DNA of 64,000 bases, from contig CAWIDT010000001.1 in the NCBI GenBank assembly GCA_963834945.1, forward strand, positions 558,001-622,000. Direction: 5' to 3'. Below the pieces are notes generated by a model, which saw only the letters and a list, made by a program, of their open reading frames with translations, was not told the origin of the DNA and did no database searches. Numbering within the stretch: the stretch's first letter is position 1; each line of letters starts with the position of its first letter. A program made the translations under genes and the position numbers. Source of the DNA: R-RK-3 sp963834945 (GTDB lineage: Bacteria; Pseudomonadota; Alphaproteobacteria; Rhizobiales; Rhodomicrobiaceae). This document shows positions 60,137 through 64,000 of the stretch, one piece after another.

Positions 60137-60613
60137 TCAGGCGAGCGGCTGCCGATCTCTACCCCCTTCACCGAGAAATGCCCCGATCTGCGGGTGCGCC
60201 CGCAACGCGGCCAGTTCCTCGTCGGTGGGAAGCTGCGGGCGGTCGCGCTCGCGATCGACCATGCACAAAAAGCCGAGCGGCTCGCCGTCCGCGCGGAACT
60301 GATGCCAGATCATCGGCGGCACGCTGACGAGATCGAAGGGCGCCACGGTGCGGACCTCGCTGCCGACGAGGCAACGTCCCCGGCCGCGCAGGATCATCAC
60401 CGCGTGCGCGTGCTGGTGGCGTTCGAGGGTCGAATGGCCGTCCGGTGCGATCTCGAAATAGCGAAGCTCGCCGGCCAGATGGTCGCCTTTGAACAGCGTC
60501 TGCCGGCTTATATCCTGGAACGGCGCACTGCCCTCGGCCTTGTAGGCGTGCAGATCGACCCCATCCCAGCGAAACCCGCCGTCAAAGGCCCGGAAGCGCT
60601 TCTCCTCGTCCAT
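60137..60613 (-). CDS. Cupin, likely partner of the RuBisCO-like protein
   Basis: Single-domain cupin of 158 residues. The metal site is visible: STLERHQHAHAVMILRGRG (three His) and PMIWHQFRADGEPLGFL (fourth His). The text RAFDGGFRWDGVDLHAYKAE near the start and MVDRERDRPQLPTDEELAAL at the end are notable. It lies directly downstream of the RuBisCO-like gene on the same strand, 76 bases away, with a degenerate repeat between. In Rhodospirillum rubrum a cupin encoded near the RuBisCO-like gene splits 1-methylthioxylulose 5-phosphate into 1-deoxyxylulose 5-phosphate and methanethiol; the same role is inferred here from context and general resemblance. The assignment is not certain from sequence alone. 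Confidence 0.8.
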   Translation of the reverse strand: MDEEKRFRAFDGGFRWDGVDLHAYKAEGSAPFQDISRQTLFKGDHLAGELRYFEIAPDGHSTLERHQHAHAVMILRGRGRCLVGSEVRTVAPFDLVSVPPMIWHQFRADGEPLGFLCMVDRERDRPQLPTDEELAALRAHPQIGAFLGEGGRDRQPLA

Positions 60614-60632
60614 GTCACCTCCCAGCGCTCAA

Positions 60633-60720
60633 TGCATCGGACCGAAGAGTGTACGCACTTTTCGGATAATCCGATGCACAAACAAAAAGCTAGAGCGCAG
60701 CTCCGCGTTCAGCGGAGCGT
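60633..60720. repeat. Degenerate palindromic repeat, family A, copy 8
   Basis: AATGCATCGGACCGAAGAG...CACTTTTCGGATAATCCGATGCAC is followed by AAACAAAAAGCTAGAGC and a GCAGCTCCGC/GCGGAGCG hairpin. Its right part overlaps the last eight codons and the stop codon of the RuBisCO-like gene. Confidence 0.65.
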
Positions 60721-61814
60721 CCAGCGCTCAGCGCTTCGACCTGGGCCACGAATGAGGCGGCTTGCTCGGTCAGCCGGTCTCCCGCCGCGAGCAGGCCGCC
60801 GCCGATCAGGATCATCATGTCGTCGCCGTAGAATTTCAGAATTTCGGGGACCCGCTCCAAGGTCATGCCCCCCGCTGGAACCGGCATCGATGGTTTCAGT
60901 CCACCGCGCGGTTGCCGCGCCAGCCGCGCAATCGCTTCGCACGTCGCTGCGGAATAGCCGAAGCGGCCGCCATGATGGGGAAAGATCACGGCATCCGCGC
61001 CGAAAAGTCGAAACAGCTTGCCCAGCAGCACGGGCGGAGCGATGCGAGCGGCGCCCGCCATCGCCGGGTGCGCAAGAAACGCCATGTCCGGATTATCCTG
61101 GCTGATCGCATGAAAGGCCGGCAAGCCCACCAGCATCGGCGCAATCAGCAGCGTGTCCAACCCCTCGCCGCGCGCAATGGCAACCTGCTCGCGCAGACGG
61201 TCGAGATTGCCGGACAGGTTCGGCACATATCGTGTGGGATGCCCGGTTTCGGCCGCCGCTCGCCGCGCCGCCGCGGCGCAGGCAATCACGCGCTCCCGGA
61301 ACGGCGCGTAAGGTTGATCGGCGAGCCCATGATCGTCCTTGATGAAATCGACGCGGCCGAGAGCGAAGCGGAAGGTCAGATCGGCAAGCGCGGCGGGCGG
61401 CAGGCCTTGCGGTTTGATCGCGGCGCAGGTAAGCGGCTGGCGCGGCCTGCCGACACGCTGCCGCAGCCCCTCAATGCCGGAATGCGGTCCGCCGAAGCCG
61501 TCCTCCAGCTCCGGAGGCAGCTCGACCTCCTCAAGCGTGACGTCCTCATGGATAGAGCTGTTGCCGAACAGCATGTTCATCAGCTGTCCCGGCTCGGCGC
61601 CCGTCGTGGCCGCCGACAGCGACACGCTCACCCGGAAGTTGCCGTCTCCGCAATCCGCGATCTCTCCGACCCGCCCGACGATCTCCTCGCGGACCCAGGG
61701 ATCGGTGATCGCTTCCACCGGCATTTCGACGCTCTGCTCGACGGCCAGCGCCTCGGCCTTACGGACGATGTCCTCCCGGTTGCAGGCAATACGATAGACG
61801 GCGGTGATGCGCAT
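60690..61814 (-). CDS. RuBisCO-like protein (form IV), likely of the methylthioadenosine-isoprenoid shunt
   Basis: 374-residue member of the RuBisCO superfamily. MRITAVYRIACNREDIVRKA and a beta-alpha barrel start are visible. The carbamylation-site region reads VDFIKDDHGLADQPYAPFRE: the Lys and first Asp are kept, but the usual Glu is His, and loop 6 (normally GxxxGKxEGxR) is not recognisable. It is thus a form IV protein without CO2 fixation. HPAMAGAA, VIFPHHGGRFGYS and MPVPAGGM mark phosphate-binding regions. Length and KDDH fit the R. rubrum-type protein, which isomerises 5-methylthioribulose 1-phosphate to 1-methylthioxylulose 5-phosphate; the neighbouring cupin supports this. The last residues (SAERGAAL) derive from a repeat. 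Confidence 0.88.
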   Translation of the reverse strand: MRITAVYRIACNREDIVRKAEALAVEQSVEMPVEAITDPWVREEIVGRVGEIADCGDGNFRVSVSLSAATTGAEPGQLMNMLFGNSSIHEDVTLEEVELPPELEDGFGGPHSGIEGLRQRVGRPRQPLTCAAIKPQGLPPAALADLTFRFALGRVDFIKDDHGLADQPYAPFRERVIACAAAARRAAAETGHPTRYVPNLSGNLDRLREQVAIARGEGLDTLLIAPMLVGLPAFHAISQDNPDMAFLAHPAMAGAARIAPPVLLGKLFRLFGADAVIFPHHGGRFGYSAATCEAIARLARQPRGGLKPSMPVPAGGMTLERVPEILKFYGDDMMILIGGGLLAAGDRLTEQAASFVAQVEALSAGRSAERGAAL

Positions 61815-61923
61815 GGGCCCTCAGGGACGGCAACTCTGGCTCATGCCGTCACAAATCCGAATATGGTAAATATTTTCGCGAAGGCCAAGGGCCGGCGAAC
61901 GCCGCACCGACGCCCCGGTACAT

Positions 61924-62172
61924 TCATCCGCCATCGTCGCAATTTACCTGATCCCGTGCGGCCCGAGCCACGCGCAGGGCGGCGGACCGCAGCTGTTCTG
62001 CGCGTGCGAAACGGCTGTCGTTCAAGATCTCGAAGCGCGGGTCAAGCGCGCGAAAACGCAGGCTACGCCCGTCGCGAACGCCAAATCCGGCTGAAACTCC
62101 TTCTACGACCACCAGCACTGAGGCGGCATGTTCATATAACGAAACCTCCGTCTCTACACCGTCAGCCATCAT
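61924..62172 (-). CDS. Small hypothetical protein, 82 residues
   Basis: No family known to me. GGCGAGGAA lies directly before two tandem ATGs (62172 and 62169). The product has a beta-strand-like middle (VSLYEHAASVLVVVEGVSAG) and an Arg/Ala-rich helical end (AEQLRSAALRVARAARDQV). No signal or membrane segment. It lies about 110 bases upstream of the RuBisCO-like gene on the same strand. Confidence 0.6.
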   Translation of the reverse strand: MMADGVETEVSLYEHAASVLVVVEGVSAGFGVRDGRSLRFRALDPRFEILNDSRFARAEQLRSAALRVARAARDQVNCDDGG

Positions 62173-62395
62173 TTCCTCGCCTTTAGGTTGTGTTCTTGTT
62201 TTTAGCTCTCTAAAGCGCGAAAGAGCCAGAATTTGGGCAAACGTCCACGCGCTCCGAACGCGGTCTTATGTTGACCAGATTGGACGACAGATGAATGGAT
62301 TTGTGCAATTTTCAACAAGTTGCAATTGCCTATTAAACTGTCGGAACAGTTTTCTGCAGCATGCTATGCACGGTTAGAGCCGTGTATTGAGTTGG

Positions 62396-62734
62396 ATGAC
62401 CACCATGAGTTTCGACACCGTTCCGCCGGTTGCAGATGGTACAGATTACTCCTCGACTGCTTCAAAGTCGCAGACTCACAATTTTATGCTCCGCGTTCAG
62501 GCCGCGATCGGCCCGAAGCATCTTGATGGCCAGGGTCTCCAGGGACGCGTTCTGGTCGCGTTTTCGATTTCGGAAAACGGCCAGCTGACCGGCGTGCGCC
62601 TGGCGCAATCGAGCGGTTTCGACAAGCTCGACGCCCGGGCCATGCAGATCGTCGGGGCAGCCAATCTTCCCGTGCCGCCCGCGGGCTTGAGCATCATGCG
62701 GCGGACTTACATTTCCGCCTTCAGCTTCGGATAG
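62396..62734 (+). CDS. TonB C-terminal domain protein, short form
   Basis: 112 residues. The second half is a TonB/TolA C-terminal fold (PF03544 type): LQGRVLVAFSISENGQLTGV, RLAQSSGFDKLDARAMQIVG, ANLPVPPAGL. The first 30 residues are polar, without the membrane anchor and Pro-rich spacer of an energising TonB. It could be cytosolic, or a true start may have been missed; the frame extends upstream only to a TTG at 62387. No exbB/exbD genes are near. It resembles other stand-alone TonB-domain proteins of rhizobia whose function is unknown. Confidence 0.7.
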   Translation: MTTMSFDTVPPVADGTDYSSTASKSQTHNFMLRVQAAIGPKHLDGQGLQGRVLVAFSISENGQLTGVRLAQSSGFDKLDARAMQIVGAANLPVPPAGLSIMRRTYISAFSFG

Positions 62735-62829
62735 CCGCGCCCGAGGACAGCGCCGGCGCTTCCCCCCGCCCAATCTATTTGGTCCGCGAGAAAGCCGCGG
62801 ATTGATTTCAGGCGCACGCGCCTGGAGGG

Positions 62830-62859
62830 TTGCGGCCTATGCCGGAATGCCTCTATAAA
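62830..62859 (+). promoter_or_regulatory. Putative promoter of tRNA-Ser
   Basis: TTGCGG (-35) and TATAAA (-10) are 18 bases apart; the -10 ends 12 bases before the tRNA 5' end. Confidence 0.5.
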
Positions 62860-62871
62860 GGCCGCTCATCC

Positions 62872-62963
62872 GGAGTGGTGGCCGAGCGGCTGAAGGCAAC
62901 GGTTTGCTAAATCGTCATACGGGGAAACTCGTATCGGGGGTTCGAATCCCCCCCACTCCGCCA
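62872..62963 (+). tRNA. tRNA-Ser (anticodon GCT)
   Basis: The 92-base class II tRNA has acceptor stem GGAGTGG/CCACTCC, discriminator G, encoded CCA, anticodon loop TTGCTAA (GCT, reading AGC/AGT codons), a long variable arm (ATACGGGGAAACTCGTAT) and the T-arm GGGGGTTCGAATCCCCC. No integrase gene or duplicated tRNA end follows. Confidence 0.95.
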
Positions 62964-63047
62964 TAACTCCTTAGCCAGCAACGGTTTTTTGGGCGTATTT
63001 TCTTTCCGCCCATCATTTTGCCCACCCACCTCTTCGGAGGGCGCGGC

Positions 63048-64000
63048 ATGACCGGACTCGTTTTCCTCGAAAACAATATTGCCCCGCAGTGCGTCATTGT
63101 GGGGGTCTGCACCTGCGGGCGTCCTCAGATGCTCGCCGAATGCCTCGACAGCCTTGGCGAACAGCTTACCCTGCCTGACATCACGATCGAAATCGTCGTC
63201 GTCGACAACCAGGCGCTTCCGGTGGCGCGTGGCATCGTCGACGCATTCAGACGGCGCTCGCCCTTCCCAGTGCATTTCATCCATGAGCCGCGGCGCGGCA
63301 TCGCGACTGCCCGCAATCGGGTGCTCGACCATGCGACTGAGCGATGTGCCCAGTGGGTCGCCTTCATCGACGATGACGAGATCGCGGAACCGGATTGGGT
63401 ATCCAACCTCATGGCACCCGGATATCGCGGCCCGATTCTGGCGGGCGCTGTAAGGCGCCGCTGGCCGAGCGAGCTGCCTTTCTGGTGCCTGCCGCGCGAG
63501 CGTAAGGATCGGGAGGAAGGCAAACGCATCAAGCATGCCGTCACCGGAAATGTCCGGTTCAGCACAGACCTGATTCGGGCTGGCCTGCGGTTCAACGAGG
63601 AGCTGCGGCTCATGGGCGGCGAGGATCAGGAATTCTTCACCGCCGCTCACAACGCCGGGTTTGAAATCCGCCAGACGGAACGGGCGGTCGTCGTTGAGAC
63701 GGTTCATCTGGAACGGCAGACATACTCCGCGCACGTCTACCGCGCCTATTGGTGCGCGGCGAGCGACGTTCGGCGACTGGCGATCGCCAAGGGCTGGTGG
63801 AACGCCATCTCCTGCAAGGCACACACAATTCCGTTCCTGCTCGTCGCAGGGCCGATCGAAGTGCTTGCGAGCCCGCTGTTCCTCGTCGGCGGCGTCCGAA
63901 TGTTCAAGCGCCGCGCTATATCTGGCGGGAAAAAGACCGCCAAGGCCATCGGCCGGGCAGCCGCCATGATTGGCCATCTCCCGCAGCCCTATCGCGTCAT
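63048..64000 (+). CDS. Family 2 glycosyltransferase, 3' end outside window
   Basis: The frame runs off the right edge (317 complete codons visible). The start ATG at 63048 has GGAGG seven bases ahead. The GT-A fold is clear: CVIVGVCTCGRPQMLAECLD at the N-terminus, IEIVVVDNQALPVARGIV, RGIATARNRVLDHA, the DxD-type metal motif VAFIDDDEIAEPDW (about residue 107) and the acceptor-side EELRLMGGEDQEFFTAAHNA. The C-terminal part has one or two hydrophobic segments (IPFLLVAGPIEVLASPLFLV), so the protein is membrane-associated. It resembles exopolysaccharide enzymes such as ExoM in outline, but the sugar is unknown. Confidence 0.9.
   Translation, partial: MTGLVFLENNIAPQCVIVGVCTCGRPQMLAECLDSLGEQLTLPDITIEIVVVDNQALPVARGIVDAFRRRSPFPVHFIHEPRRGIATARNRVLDHATERCAQWVAFIDDDEIAEPDWVSNLMAPGYRGPILAGAVRRRWPSELPFWCLPRERKDREEGKRIKHAVTGNVRFSTDLIRAGLRFNEELRLMGGEDQEFFTAAHNAGFEIRQTERAVVVETVHLERQTYSAHVYRAYWCAASDVRRLAIAKGWWNAISCKAHTIPFLLVAGPIEVLASPLFLVGGVRMFKRRAISGGKKTAKAIGRAAAMIGHLPQPYRV

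Noticed and set aside
60690..61814. True carbon-fixing RuBisCO large subunit
   Set aside because: It is too short (374 residues), loop 6 is not recognisable and the active-site Glu is replaced by His; there is no small subunit or phosphoribulokinase gene.
62872..63050. Integration site or genomic island at tRNA-Ser
   Set aside because: No integrase, no duplicated tRNA end and no change in composition downstream; the next gene is an ordinary glycosyltransferase with a good ribosome site.
62907..63977. 356-codon minus-strand frame ending inside tRNA-Ser
   Set aside because: It is antisense to the glycosyltransferase and reads through the tRNA (RSGGDSNPRYEFPRMTI is the usual tRNA artefact), so not an integrase or gene.

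Overview
The window is GC-rich (roughly 63-65%), densely packed chromosomal DNA from an alphaproteobacterium, most likely Hyphomicrobiales (Rhizobiales). The signs are: split transhydrogenase genes pntAA/pntAB/pntB preceded by the tiny aa3-type cytochrome oxidase subunit IV; a tiny conserved membrane protein next to xerD opposite aroK-aroB; the MJ0042 zinc-ribbon protein divergent from ftsE-ftsX; a DUF3008 protein; and mosaic palindromic repeats of the kind common in this order. There is no insertion sequence, prophage, CRISPR array or rRNA. Two tRNA genes are present: Ala(CGC) at 23429-23504 and Ser(GCT) at 62872-62963.

Layout. 1-9.7 kb: the end of an SLC13-type permease; a TAXI-TRAP uptake system (receptor plus fused permease); leuB; a protein of unknown function; an AbrB-type membrane protein; and an amidohydrolase/phosphotransferase pair. 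9.7-10.5 kb: a decayed stretch with an 18-bp LacI-type palindrome, an ABC sugar-ATPase remnant and a composite repeat. 10.5-20.4 kb: an O-methyltransferase, a DUF1345 protein, a tail-anchored patatin, an RND efflux pair and a DegP protease with a clear terminator. 20.4-26 kb: a cysteine-rich secreted protein, a broken hybrid histidine kinase, a hydroxynitrile-lyase-like manganese cupin, tRNA-Ala and the yggT-DUF167-folD run. 26-34.5 kb: the cox/pnt cluster with an extra lipoprotein inside it, two tandem alpha/beta hydrolases (the second frameshifted), small membrane proteins and an L,D-transpeptidase. 34.6-45.9 kb: aroK-aroB, xerD, accA, a second L,D-transpeptidase, the zinc-ribbon protein, ftsE-ftsX, a YdcF protein and plsC. 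46-59.3 kb: a B12-dependent ribonucleotide reductase, acs, and an alpha-2-macroglobulin gene (three frameshifts) followed by pbpC. 59.3-64 kb: repeats, a candidate small RNA, DUF3008, a RuBisCO-like protein with a cupin, a TonB-domain protein, tRNA-Ser and the start of a glycosyltransferase.

Much of the content concerns the envelope: two L,D-transpeptidases, PBP1C with its macroglobulin partner, ftsEX, plsC, RND efflux, DegP and a patatin. The most interesting metabolic item is the RuBisCO-like protein/cupin pair, which matches the two special enzymes of the methylthioadenosine-to-isoprenoid shunt described in Rhodospirillum rubrum. The most interesting unannotated structure is a free-standing promoter-like/hairpin/terminator unit at about 59.73-59.85 kb that looks like a small RNA gene. 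A family of mosaic palindromic repeats sits directly behind stop codons and in places supplies the stop codon itself. Five frameshift-type lesions (three in one gene) mean that either real gene decay or indel errors in the assembly should be considered.
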